DNA of 64,000 nucleotides from Acytostelium subglobosum LB1 (Eukaryota > Evosea > Eumycetozoa > Acytosteliales > Acytosteliaceae): contig NW_012236497.1 of the NCBI RefSeq assembly GCF_000787575.1, positions 159,232 to 223,231 on the forward strand, written 5' to 3'. Below, one piece after another: positions 1 to 12,900 of the stretch. Made by a program: the position numbers and the translations under genes. The notes beneath the pieces were generated by a model. The model made no database searches and was not told where the DNA came from. It was given only the letters and a program-made list of their open reading frames with translations. The stretch's first letter is position 1. Every line of letters begins with the position of its first letter.

Positions 1-3000
1 TGGCCAGTGCGTATGTGATGACCAGACCGGCTGTGCCGGGCTGGATGTGGCCGGAAATGCTGGCAAGCACGGCGTACAGCACAGTGGATGTGACAATGCA
101 GGCGCCCAAGAACTCGAGACGCAGCGCAAGCCATCTGTTGGCACTAATGTTGATGTAGTAGCACTTCTGGTTGTTGTCCAGCAGACTCTCATTCTCGCGA
201 ACAAACTTGGATGTCTCCTGGAAGGCACGGATCGTGGTGACGCCCGCCAGCGTCTCACTGAAGTGTGCGTAGATGGGCGAACGCGAGATGGACTCGAGAC
301 GCGTGAGCTCTCGTGAGCTGTTGAGGTAGTAGCGCTGGATAAAGTAGAACAGTGCGGCGATGGGCACCATGGCCAAGATGACGAATGGCGACACAATGCC
401 AATGACAATGATCGAGCCAAACACCTGGCAGAACGTGTTGAGGAACATGCCCATGGTACGCGAGATCGACTCGTCGATGGTGAGCTGGTCCTTGGAGAAA
501 CGGTTCAGGATACGGCCAATGGGTGTCGTGTCAAAGAAGGACATGGGCGAGCGAATGACCGACTTGAACATGGTCTCGTGGAACATCTTGGAACCCTTGA
601 TCGACGAGTAGACCATGCCGAATGTTCGGAACAGTGTGGCGACGACTGATGACATTGAGAAGGCAATGTAGACGAGCAGATACTTCTTCGCGTCGTTTGT
701 GGCCGAGTCGGACCATTGGGACAGCACGACGTTGGCCAGAATGCTCAGCACCTGTGTACCCACGTATGTGAGGAAGATGGCTATGCACAGCAAGTATCCA
801 ATGGCGCGGAAGTATGAGAAGTATACCTTCATCGACACCTTTCCTTCGTTTCTGGTCTCGGTGGTGATCAGCTTGTCTTGGGCAGGCTTGCCCTGTGTGT
901 CGGCCTCCTTGGCGCCACCGGCAGTAGAGCCGCCAGAGGAAGAGGCGCCGCCAGCAGAGGCAGAGGCACCCTTTGTGGACGATCGCAGACCAGTGCCAGA
1001 CTTTCTGAGTGGCTTCATTGAGATCTCGCCTGGGGACAGCTGGGACGCTGACTTCTTGAGCGAGACTGGTGAGGCGATCAGTCTCACGCGATCGTTGTCA
1101 TCGACGGGCGAGCTTGATGAACCCTCGTCCTCCATCAGTCCAACCTCCTCCAAGTCCTCGGGCTGGTCGACAATGACTGCAGAGTTGGATGTGTGATGTG
1201 TTGGCAGCTCCATGCTCTGGTCCTGCTCCTCCTCCTCCTCGAGCTCCTCCAACTCCTCCTCAATATCCTCTCCTTCTTCATCGACAGTCTTGGTCTTCTC
1301 TTGATACTTCATCAATGATGCGAATGGACCATCGTTGGCCATCAGGAACTCATAAGAGCCTTCCTCAGCAATACGTCCATCCTTCATCATGATGACTCTG
1401 TCGACGAATGGTAGGAAGTGCATGCCGTGTGTGACCAAAATCCTTGTCTTGCCCTCAAGCAATCCATCCTTGGCAATAACATTGGTGAAGATTGACTTGC
1501 CAACGTGTGCGTCCACAGCACTCAGTGGATCATCAAACAAGTAGATGTCAGCATCGTTGTAGACAGCTCTTGCAATGCTAACCTGTTGGATTAGAAGGTA
1601 GGATGAGTTAGTGACTGGATGAATGGGTCATGTTCATCAACTATAACATACTCTTTGCTTTTGGCCTCCTGAAAGGTTGATACCCTTCTCACCAATCTCG
1701 GTGGCATCACCTCCGGGTAGGATCTTGATGTCGGGGATGAGGTTGCAGGCGTCGATGATTCGGTTGTATCTTTGTTCGTCGAATTGTGATGTGAAGATGA
1801 TGTTGTTCTTGAGTGTGGCATTCTGGATCCATGCCTGTTGAGCAACCAGGGCAACCGATCCCTTGACGGCAACGCTGCCGACCGGGTTGTCGAGGTCACC
1901 GACGAGTGAGTTGATCAAACTGGACTTGCCGCTGCCGACTTGTCCGACAATGGCAACGACTTCTCCCTTCTTGACAGAGAAGTTGATGTTCTTGAGGGTC
2001 TCTCTGCCGGGCTCCCACTCGAGTGTAGCATTGTCCACCTTGATAACGGTGTTGGGCTCGCTAATCTCGCGCTTGACTACGTCTGGGTTGAGATCCTTCT
2101 TGAGGAGGAAGCGCTGAAGACGGCCAACACTGACGTTGGCTTCAATGATGCTGCTGACCACCATTGGCAACATGTTGATGGGGAATTGCATCACGTTAAA
2201 CAGTGAGAGTGCGGGGAAAGCGATGGCTGCGGTGAGCTTGCCACCGAGTGCGATGAACACGCCAAACGAGGTGACCGACACAAAGATTGGACTCATCGAC
2301 CAGAGCATCTGGCCCACGCCCTGAATGATCTTGATGATGGTCATGACGCCGAGCTCGCGGTCACGAACGTCCTTGACGTGGTCCATGAACGACTGCTCCC
2401 AGGAGTAGAGCTTGATCACCTTGATTCCGTTGAGCACCTCATTCACAGCCTTGATTCTCTGATCCTTGAGCTTCATTGCGGTGCCCATTCTCTTCTTGGC
2501 AAGGTTGGACACGTACAGGTTGATGGGAATGACTACCAACATGATGCCAAAGCCGGCAAAGATGGCCACGCCAATCTGGAAGTAGAGCAGTGTCATGGCA
2601 ACGACCAACTGAGCGATGGCCGACCAGATCATGTGGAGGTAAGGACACAGGTCCATGAACTTTTGTGCGTCCACAGACATCAGGTTGACGATCTCACCAA
2701 TGGAGGTGCCCTCGCGCAGAGATGTCCTCAGGGCCTTCTTGTAGACGGCAGTGACGACGGCCGAGCGGAGCCACATGCCAACACGGAAACAGCGGTGGAA
2801 GTACTGGTGCAATGTGAGCGACTGGATGACGGGTGCCAAAAAGTAGAACAGGACAAAGAGCAGGCCATCGTAGGTGTCGCGCTGCTTTGAGTCGGTCTTG
2901 ATAAAGGTCAGCACGCCCTTGAGCAGCAATGGGCCGACAAAGATCAGCGCATCCTGCACGACCTTGAAGAAGGCGGCCATGTAGAAGTGTGGACCAAATG

Positions 3001-3900
3001 ACTTGGAGAGTGCGCGCACCAACGAGGGCTTGGGCTGCGTCAGCTGGTACTCCCAGGCGGCCTCGAACTTCTCCGAGAGGTTGCGAGCCCAGTCCATCTC
3101 GGACAGGTTGGGCACGTCCTTCATGTCGAGTGGGTCCTTGTAGCCGGCCTTGAGCACGGGGTTGATCCACCAGAAAGTTATCCTGGAGAAGAGGTTGGCC
3201 CTTGCCTCGCCAGTGATCGGGTTGAGTCGCGAGTAAGTAAAGTCGCTGTCAAAGAACAGCACACCAGTGATCGACAGAATCAAGATCAACAAGTATCCTC
3301 CCAAAAATGAGAAGTACTCTGCCCATCCAACAATCCTATCGGTTTCCTGTTTGAGTCGCGGCGAGCAATGTTAGTATGATTGAGTTGATTGATCGAATGA
3401 ACGATTGAGTGACTTACTTTGAAGATACCCAATGTTAGTGATCTCATCTTGATGGTCGCGACGATGAAGGCCAAGACCCAGAAGAATCGGACCTTCCAGG
3501 AGCGGGATACACCCTTCTTGAGCTCAAGGAAGACGATGTAGAGGGCGAATGCCCATTGGAGGAAGGTGATGATGGTGTAGACCCAGATGAAGGGTGCACG
3601 AATGATTCCAATCTCGACGAATAAGAACAGTAGCTTCCAGCCACACAGCAGTATGGACACGATGACCTCTAGCTGCAAAGTCCTCTTCCAAGTCTTGAAT
3701 TGGTCACGCATCTGCGCGAACGTCTGGATATCTGCACGAAGCGCCAGCTTCCAACATTGAATGGCGCCAAACACTGCAATGAATGCCGCTGGCAGCAACA
3801 TAATGACTGTATCCTCGAAGCATGTGTTAAAGTCTCCACCATGCCAAACTCCCCATCCCTCCTGTCCACAGAAGGGGTTACTCTTTGGGAGATTACTCAT
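1..3900 (-). CDS. ABC transporter, subfamily C (MRP type), 3' end cut by window edge
   Basis: Exons 3900..3419 region (exon 1 ends at 3418), 3346..1652 and 1582..1 (continues off the window). Introns have GTAAGT/GTATGT donors and CAG acceptors, and frame is kept. Exon 1 encodes a short N-terminal block of hydrophobic helices. Exon 2 carries TMD1 and nucleotide-binding domain 1: Walker A GQVGSGKSS, then the signature LSGGQKQR at the splice junction. Exon 3 carries Walker B (YLFDDPLSAVD), a long acidic/Ser-rich linker and the start of TMD2. NBD2 lies outside the window. Order and motifs are those of full-length ABCC exporters, which move organic anions, conjugates or drugs across plasma or vacuolar membranes; the substrate cannot be read from sequence. 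No frame break seen. An AT-rich TATA-like stretch lies just upstream (about 3938-3960). Confidence 0.93.
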
Positions 3901-4924
3901 TTCTTATTTCTTTGATTGATGATTGATTGTTTTCTTTTTATAATATATATATATATATAAATGTTATATATGTATGTGAATGTATATGTTTGATTGATTG
4001 ATTACTCAGTCGTATTGAGTAAGTTGAATGCAAGAGTTGAGTTGAATGAATGATATGAATGAATGAATATCTCTTTGACACTTTGTACAATCCTTACAAA
4101 GGATAGACCAGTAGTTATAGAGATAATATAGATATAGATAATAAGTATATGTTGTGTGTGGATACACAAGTGTAAATGGTGAAGTGGGTGTTGCGAAGGA
4201 TGTATTTATGTGGATGGACTCGTCAGGTGTCTTCGGTCCTGCAAATCTGAAGGGTTGGTTTGTTTGTTTGAGTGTTGAGTTGAGGTGACAAAAACCCGCG
4301 AGACGTTCGAACCAAAAAGGGTGTGTTCCTTCCCTCGAGTGTGGAATGGGTCGTAGAAGCAATCGGGTTTATGTGTTTGAGTATAGGTTGTGGGGGGTTA
4401 CAATTATTTGTTATTTCTAGATATAAATATGATTATATATATCTTTTGTTAACAAATAATAAGATATTTGGAAATTTGATAATGTCTGTCTGATGTTGTT
4501 TGATCAGAATATACCACTGCGTTGTTATAATTAAACTATTGACAACAACAATGATTTCCAATAAATAGAAAAGTCGGGTCCAACACTGTTCACACCACTT
4601 TCATGCTCATTCGATCGAACACCCCACAACGATTCAGATGGAACTGTGTTCCATTTGACCGTGCTCGAAGTTGACGATGGAATCAAATCAGTCAGGTGTA
4701 TGAGACATCCATGTCTCAGAGTTAACAACAAAGATGATTGTCATTGGTATTAGATTAGTCAACTGTCTATTATGTACTCGTTGTAGTAATATGTTTGTTG
4801 CGAATGAAACAAGAAGAAGCACATGAGGAACGCGCTTCACGCAAGATGACACTTCGAACTCAAAGTCAGAAGTAGATATCCAACATGTATCGATCAATCA
4901 ATCATTCGTATTTGACATATTCAT
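3901..4924. other. Intergenic spacer, no gene recognised
   Basis: AT-rich spacer between the ABC transporter start and the xylulokinase 3' end. It holds a (TA)n stretch near 3940-3960 that probably belongs to the ABCC promoter, and several GATT/GAAT tetranucleotide runs. Antisense-looking open frames at 4006-4362 and 4531-4897 have no recognisable protein character. No tRNA or other RNA gene seen. Confidence 0.6.
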
Positions 4925-6528
4925 TCATTTGATTGATTGATTGAGTGATGATAATGGTAGAAGGATGTTGTATAGTTGATCAAAGTGCTTCTGAAGATGA
5001 AGATATTGTTGATGGAGTTGTGGGTCGGGTATGTGTCGTTGGATAAGATTGAGTGAGGTTGTGGGCGGTATGACTTGGTCAAGTGACTTAGTAGGATTCA
5101 TTGCTACATGTGCTAGACGCGCAGCTCCCAGCGCAGGCCCAACATCACCACCCTCATAGTACTCTAACGTCTGACCAGTTACATTGGCCAACATCTGGCG
5201 CCACATGGCACTGCGTGCCCCGCCACCAATGAGCGCTATCGACTCGGGCTTGGATGTACAGCTCGCGTGGAGGGTGTCAATGCCGCGAGCAAAGGCGAAT
5301 GCAACACCCTCGAGGACAGCTCGTGCAATGTCCACACGCTTATGCTCGTTTGTTAGACCGATCAATGAACCGTAGTTGTGTCGACTGTCACCTGCTTTGC
5401 GCTCACCGCTTAGGAATGGCAGGAACCAGACAGGTGTAGAAGCGCGAGTGCCCGACTCCACCTCGGCCAGCAATGACTCGACACTTGTGGCGCCAGTCAG
5501 CTGCGCCACCCAGTCCAGACACTCGGCCGCGCTGAGCATGACAAACATCTGATGCCACATGTGTGGCAGGCAGTGGCAGTACATGATGATCTCGTTGGCC
5601 ACATGATCTGGTTTGACCGACTTGTCCACGACAAAGTACACGCCAGACGTGCCCAGTGATAGCATTGCTTGTCCAGGCTTGTATATGCCCAGACCTATTG
5701 CGCCGGCGGCATTGTCGCCTGCTCCAGCCACGACTGGGACACCACCTGACAACATATTCCAATCATTTGCGACCGACTCCAACACCATTCCACTTGTCTC
5801 ATTGCCTTCCAACAGCTTGGGCATGTGACTCCTATTCAACTTGCATGCAGCCAGCATCACATCGCTCCAATCCCTCTTGGATACATCTAACATGTTTGAT
5901 TGATTGATTGATTGATTGAGTGAGTGAGTGAGTGAGTGATTGATTGAGACGCGAGACATGTATCATATTTACCGAGGAATGATGTACCGGATGCATCGGA
6001 CATGTCAGTGGCAAAGACTCCGGTGATCTTCCAGCGAAGATAGTCCTTGGGCAAGAGGACTCTGTGGATGCGTTTGAAAGTGTCGGGCTCATGCTTCTCA
6101 ATCCATTTGATCTTGGGTGCTTGGAATCCAGGCATCAGTTGATTAGATGTGATCTGTCCAGTTTGAGGACATTCACTCTCCAACTCTACACATTCCTGTT
6201 GGCTTCTTCCATCATTCCATAGTATAGCCGGCCTCAGCACATTGTTGTTCTCATCCAACAGTACAGCACCATGCATCTGACCTGTTAGACCAATTGCCTT
6301 TATATGTTTCATTGTCTCCAATCCTTGTCCACTAATGGATATTATTGCTTTGATTGCATTGTTGGTGGCGGTCCACCATTGTTCAGGTTGTTGTTCCGAC
6401 CACATTGGTTGAGTGCGTGGCAGCATCTCCAACACTTCACTATGTTGAATCCTAACATTTCCATCTTCATCAATGATTACAACCTTTACTGATGAAGTTC
6501 CCAAGTCTATGCCCATATACAAGTCCAT
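4925..6528 (-). CDS. xylB: Xylulokinase (FGGY family, bacterial XylB type)
   Basis: Two exons, 6528..5973 and 5886..4925, joined across an 86-nt intron (GTAAAT donor, TTAG acceptor). The splice recreates the XylB motif SDASGTSFLDVSKRDWSD, which strongly supports the junction. The N-terminus MDLYMGIDLGTSSVK is the FGGY ATP-binding phosphate-1 motif. TGQMHGAVLLD and AILWNDGRS are substrate-lobe motifs, and ALIGGGARSAMWRQMLAN is the C-lobe adenosine motif. The product phosphorylates D-xylulose to xylulose-5-phosphate, feeding the pentose phosphate pathway; cytosolic. It looks closer to bacterial XylB than to the animal enzyme. The last residues read into a TTGA repeat, so the exact C-terminus is less certain. 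The intron is filled with TCAA/TCAC repeats. Confidence 0.93.
5887..5972 (-). repeat. Tetranucleotide (TCAA/TCAC)n repeat filling the xylulokinase intron
   Basis: Between donor and acceptor the sense strand is almost entirely TCAA and TCAC tetranucleotides (about 5897-5946). It is the clearest example of the repeat type found in nearly every intron of the window. Confidence 0.85.
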
Positions 6529-6925
6529 CCTTATTATATTATCTCTCTTTCTATCTCTCTCTCTTTGGATTCAAAAGTGAAGCGAAGTCAATCAATTAAT
6601 GAATGACGAGAGGGCAAGGGTTGATTTGACTTGGTTGATTTTTTGAAGATGATATTGAAGTTGCGTGGAGCGAGGTGAAGTTGTTTCAATCTCGACTTGT
6701 GTCAGTGACATACATACATTCATAACATACTTATACATAATCAATTGATTACAATCAGATCAGATCAGATATATATATCTCATTCAATCAATCAATCAGT
6801 TGATCAATCACTCAAACACATATGATATTAGTTTGAATCAAATAGCGAGATAGAGAGAGATCATTGACTCGTCGCGAGACTCCTGGTTTAAACCAAAGGA
6901 ATCAAGCAAGCAAGCAATCCAGATA
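6529..6925. promoter_or_regulatory. Divergent intergenic region between xylulokinase and SZT2
   Basis: About 400 bp separate two genes transcribed in opposite directions, so both promoters must lie here. The sequence is AT-rich with CTCT runs and TATATATATCT near 6768-6780. No specific factor site can be named. Confidence 0.5.
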
Positions 6926-9900
6926 ATGAATCAACAACAACAAATACAACAACAACAGCAGCAGCAGCAACAACAACAACAGAGGATGATGACTTCATCA
7001 CCTCCGCCACACCTGTCACTCAATCAGTCTGAGTTGAGATATGCAGACAACCTCTTGTTGTTTGTCAAAGACTATACATTCTATAAATCAGATCGTGCTT
7101 TATGGTACTTCAAACACTTACTATCACTCAGTCAACAGATCAGGGTAAGCTGACAATTGATGGCGTTGTTACTCAATCAATCATTCGATCACTCACTCAC
7201 ATTCATTCAATCAAACATAGCTACCAGACAGAGATGAACCGATATTGATCATGTACATCGCATTGGATAATGGAGATATTGTGGACCTGGCGAGGAGGTA
7301 CCAGGGCATCGTGGGAAATGCATTGGATGCAGATGAACCAGAAGGATTCTTTGTTGAAAGGATTGATGATAATGAAGCAGATGCATCAGACTCTGATAAT
7401 GACGACAATTACGATGATGATGATGATGATGACGACGACAGACAAGAACAAGATCAACAACAAAACAAGACAATAGTTATTCAACGAACGGACCCTTTGC
7501 CATTAGTGGCCATGACACCAAAGACTCAGATATCGGTCATTGCATCAAGTTACAAGTTTGTGTTCTATCTCGACATGTCTCCATCGATGGCATCAGTCGA
7601 TCCCATCACAGGCACCGTCCTGATCGACAGCCTGTTCACAACATTACAGTCGCTTCTCATGTCGATCGCACTGCCGATGGAGACCAACACGCTGGAGTTC
7701 CAGCCCAGTATACATGTCACGGTGATCGTGCAGGGCATTGGTCACTGCTTCAAGGTTCTGGTGCAGGGTGCCGTCGTCACCAAATACAACATATTCCACC
7801 TACTCGATGACCTGCGCGACCAGCTTGCCGAATACGAAAGCGAAGTGGCGCAAGAGTACATCGACGCTTCGTCCAGCGAGGGCGCTGCATCATCCACGCC
7901 CTCATCCAACATCGACCTCACCACAATCTTTAATCACTGCATGCTCGCACTCTCAGTGCTGCCAACTGTAGCCTGTCCAGTCATCACAGGTAAGTACTGG
8001 AATCATTCCAATCACTCAAGCATGAATGATCACTCACCCTCCCGTCCTCATCTCCAATTAGTCATCACGGACGCAGTAACATCAATATCTGATCAGGAAC
8101 TAAAGGGCATTGATGGACCAGTGACATTGTTCAATCGCAGCGACATTATAGTCAACTTTGTACAGGTGGGCAGCGGAGTCTACTCACACTCTGACTTTGG
8201 ATACACACCCGATACCGACCTGTTGCGATTCATTACGACTAGCACTGGCGGATCATTCTTTGATCAACAGTCTCTGCCCAGCTTCACCGACAGCCTCGTG
8301 CAAAAGCTCGAGGTGCTGGGCAAGCGCTGTCCCAAGACCGGCCTTCAGGCCGTGTCTGACAGCGGGTTGCTCTCACAGACAGAGGTCGAGCGATTGGCCG
8401 AAGTGCAGCATGCATACTTTGTTCGCGAGTTCTCTCCAAACAAGGCGCACCAACTGTTCAAGTCGACGTCGAGCAGCAATGCCCTAGCGCAACAGGGTGG
8501 CAACCAGCGCACATCATATTTCTATCGCGTGGACAGACAGAAGCAGACGCTCTCGCAGCAGTTTGGTTCGTTACTGCCCGCGTTCAACTACTATCCATCA
8601 AAGTCGACGTCCACAGAGAACACAACCATCCCCGTCGAGACATACACCAACGACATGTCGATTGTGCACACGCTGATGGCTGTCGACTACTCGTTCCCAT
8701 GGGTGGGCGCCCCTCCCCAGGTGCCCCTGTTCAAAGCCAACGCCAAGGAGTACACAATCGAGGTCGACATACTCAAACTGGTGGACCTGCGTATCCGTGA
8801 GGGATTCACGATCAAACTAGTCTCATTCAAGAAGCCCGACGCTGAGCTTGGCGTGAGCATGCTCTTCCAATGGTTGCCCAACATCAAGCTCGAATATAGG
8901 ATCAAGTTCTTGATGGAGAAGACTATAGGCAGCGCGAGGGATGATCCCGCCCAACATACATCATCGTCATCGTCCTCAGCCGCGGCTACATCAACAACAG
9001 GCGCAGGTTCACTGGAGAAGAAACTCAATGTGAAGGTATCCATTGACATCATGGCGTATTACGATTTTTTGAAAGAGTATACTGGCGCTGGCAACTCGTC
9101 AAAGCGCACACAGGGTCTGCCCTCAGTCAGCAAGTTGCAGGCATTCCTGAACAACATCAGCGAGAAGGATCGACTTCTCTCCATGCTCTTCCAGCAGTGC
9201 CAGCCATCAACACTGCCCATGCCCACATACAATCCGATCCAGGCACTCAACACACAAGCCTCGTCATTCCTCAAGATGCTCAGCTCACTGGGCAACTATC
9301 AGTCATGGGAGAAGTGGCTCAGGCCCGAGTCATTCAACGTGGTGCTGGCGCCCAACATTGTAATGATGAAGACGATGCCCGCGTCTGCGGCGCCCATGTC
9401 CTATGTCATCCGTTACGACTCGTCGCGCAACACATTCCTCGGCCATTGCTCCAAGTGGGCCAATCACACGTACAACCTCAACACGCATCTGTTTGTCCGC
9501 TTCCTGACGCCAACCTCAGCGCCATCATTCGTCTCGCCACCCATGCAGCCACTGCTGCCGGACAATCCCAACCTGTTCCATCACTTCCCATCGACATCAT
9601 TCGTGTTGCTGCGCTTCCAATGGGAGATGGCCGGCTTTGCCAACGTCACCATGCTCTTCTTCTCAACCAGTGAGGCCGTTCGCGAACAGACGGTCTCGCA
9701 GCTTAAGCGCGACCTCTCACATATCAAGCAGTCACTCTCATCGTTCAATGACGAGGACGACGAGGACATGGACTTGGACGACGAGTTGATCAAGAATAGT
9801 CCAGCGACTGGCACAAGCGTTGGCGACAGAGAGATCCCGCCCAACAAGATTGTGCGGCCAGTACAACCCCTCAAACGCGACCTCAAGCGGATATTGGTCA

Positions 9901-12900
9901 AGTACGATTTTGAACAGATTCCCTTGCCAAACGTGTCGCCCTCCGTCTCGCCCACACCACCATTCATCTCGCCACAACGATCAAACAACGCGCCACTTCA
10001 ATCTTCCACAACACCATCATCCCAGAACAATCAGAGTCGATACAGCATCCCATCGATAAGTGGTGCGATCGGCCAACAACAGCCCACCTCACAATTGGAG
10101 GGCCGGTCTCCGCCAACCACATCGCGTTTCACCAGCTCAGGTACATCAGGCAATTCCTCTGGTGGCGCACCAACCGCCAGCGCGACATCCTCCCGCTCAT
10201 TCCACATGTTTACACAGACACCATGTCTGGCAACGCCTGAGCTTAAGAGCTACATGCGCAGTCATCGATGGGTCTACGACCTGGGCGACAACAAGACCAG
10301 CGAGTTGGTGATGGGACACATCTTCCAGGAGCGTCTATGCGAGGGCTTCACCTTGCTCAACCTGTCCACCTTCCTATTCTTCAAGGAGGTGCCACTCAAA
10401 TGCGAAAGACGTGGCGGTGGCGTTCAGATGACCACGCTCCAGTACCTTATCTACCTGCGACAACCCAGCTGTCTGGTGGTCGAGTTCTGGATGGAGCCCC
10501 AGCAGGGCTATTTATTGTCAACAGATGGCAACAAGTCGGCATGCGAGCAAGAGGTATTCACGCTGATGAAGAAGTGGTTCAGCGAGTCGGATGGCCACAT
10601 CATACATGCGATCACCACTTTCAACGACCTGCTGCTGATCTCCCTGTCGTCCGACCCCATGGCAGAGTTGCAAGAGATACTCTATCAAGAGAGTCAGACT
10701 GTGTTGCCATTCCGTGACGGCGCGCAATTGCCACTGTATAAGGTGCCTGCTGCCAAGCCCATTTTCTGTTTGGACTCGCTCACATCATTCTCCACGGTCA
10801 CACAGAAGTTGTTCCCAATAATCAACATACCAGCCAACATCACAGCCGAGCAATCCAAGCTGGTCATCAAGTCAAACGCCAAACTCTACGGACTGTTGGG
10901 CGAGATTGTCAAGGCACTCAATGCATTCGAGTTGCCCTCGGGTCTGTTCTCCAAGAGTGAGAGGTTCAAGAAGTAAGTCGCCATTATCTATTCATTCATT
11001 CATTCATTCATTCAATCATACTAACATGCATGCACATTCATCTTGTTTAGCGGACGATGCTTTATCAAAGCCACAAATAACTCAGACTTCTTATTCACAT
11101 TCCTTCATCCATTGAACCTGGACAAGATTGGTCAAAGCGAAGAAGGACGATCAATCTGCATCTCATTCTATGAACACTCAATCAAAGGATTCATTGACGT
11201 CACTCACTCATCGTAAGTATCGCACAGTAATCCAGACAATTCTATCACTCACTCACTCAATCAATCAATGGATCAATCAAATATATTTAGTGAGACGATG
11301 GAATACCTCTCGAGCATATTCAATGTCCAACCTCAGGAACTCACTCCGACCAAGTCGAATGCTGATCAGAATCAGAATCACAATCACATGAGTGTCCTTC
11401 AGCAGTCGTATTGTAAAAAGAAGAGTCTCTACCATGAGAGCATCCATCATACTACACCACAACATCATGCCACCCGCCAATACATTCGAACGATTAAGAA
11501 CGGATTCGAACGGGCGATACTCAAGGTTATGTTTACCAACCTGCGCGACCAAATACCCCTGGTCCCGAGCGACCTGATGGACGCCATCACAGTCTGTAAA
11601 GAATACTATGTAGATGTAAGTGTCGACCCATCAAATGCCAGTGTGTAGCATGCCACTAACTCATTCATTCATTCGATTCCAAACAGATTGATATTAGCCA
11701 ATTGATCAAGATACTCCAAAAGTCCAACAGAGATATCAACACATACCTGACGAATGAGTTTGCTGAACAGGTGATGGAGAATCACTTTGAGCGAGTGGAG
11801 GGCTCGGACTACTACTTCCACAAGAAGTCCATGCCACTGAGCGACGCTGCCTTTGACATGCCAGACGGCCCAGACACAGTGGCCGACGAATCAGACGTCT
11901 ATAACGGCTACGAAGATGACATGCTCGATCACGACGACGATGACGAAGGCATTAACAATGATGAGGAGGACGACGATGACGAGGAGGCCGACGACAATGA
12001 TGACACGGCCAGTGTGGACGACGAGGATGTCTACAACATCTCGTCGCGCAACGATGATGGTGATCGCCGTGGCCGACACGGCGAATCGTCCAAGGGCAAG
12101 AAGTCCAAGACCATGCCCAGTGGCGCATCACACGTTGGCGAGAGCGCACTTGAGAAGAAGTTGGACCAGATACTTGGCGAGATGCACACCGACTTGGACA
12201 AGCGATCGACACAGTTCGAGCTGTACCCATTCCCCCTGTTTGTGCGAATGGAGGTAGTGATGTTGCACAACAACAGCAACTACCAGTCGCCAATGATCGA
12301 TGGCGAAGACCCTTATACATCAGCTGCCGCAGCCATCACCTTGAATGAGTTGAACACCTATCAGTATCGATTCTCCATTGGACATCAGCATCAGCAGGTT
12401 CAGCACGTGGACGACGATGACACAGCCAACAACAAGGAGTGTCCATCACTGAGTGAGTTGCAACCATCGCGCTCATTGCTCCGTCTCAAGTGCATAACAC
12501 TGCCCGCGAGCCAGTCATCTCGCACCAGCACAATCCACGTGCAACACTATCACAACAAGGGCGGCAAGAAGAACGCGACCACCTTTGATAGCCAGCCCAT
12601 TGGCTTCAGCAACAGTCTGCCAAAGAGTCTGTCGACGATCATGAAGGAGCACAGGCGCCAAGTTATCTCGGTCGTGTCGTCCGAGATCCTCTCGTGTCTA
12701 CGCTCAATCCGCCCGGTCAACAAGCCCGTGCTTGACCTCGTCCTGTACCACATGCAGCGACTGACATATCATCGCTCCAAACTGCACCATCTGCACAACT
12801 ACAATGTGCACATTCACTTTGTGGCCGACACCAAAGAGGGCGCGGCACAGTTCCTCAAGCAGCTCGAGTACCATTGTGGCGCGGACATGAAGCTGAATCG

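Noticed and set aside
2378-2890. 170-codon plus-strand frame inside the ABC transporter
   Set aside because: Antisense shadow of the TMD1 coding exon, His/Gln/Val-rich by codon complement only.
4290-4310. GTTCGAAC sequence resembling a tRNA T-loop
   Set aside because: The flanking bases do not pair as T or acceptor stems and no D or anticodon arm is present.
4006-4362. 118-codon minus-strand frame in the first spacer
   Set aside because: Composition follows the local Tyr/Leu-rich AT repeats; no recognisable protein.
7990-8061. In-frame 72-nt stretch in SZT2 that could be coding
   Set aside because: It starts GTAAGT, ends TTAG, has intron-type TCAA repeats, and its removal joins conserved SZT2 residues.
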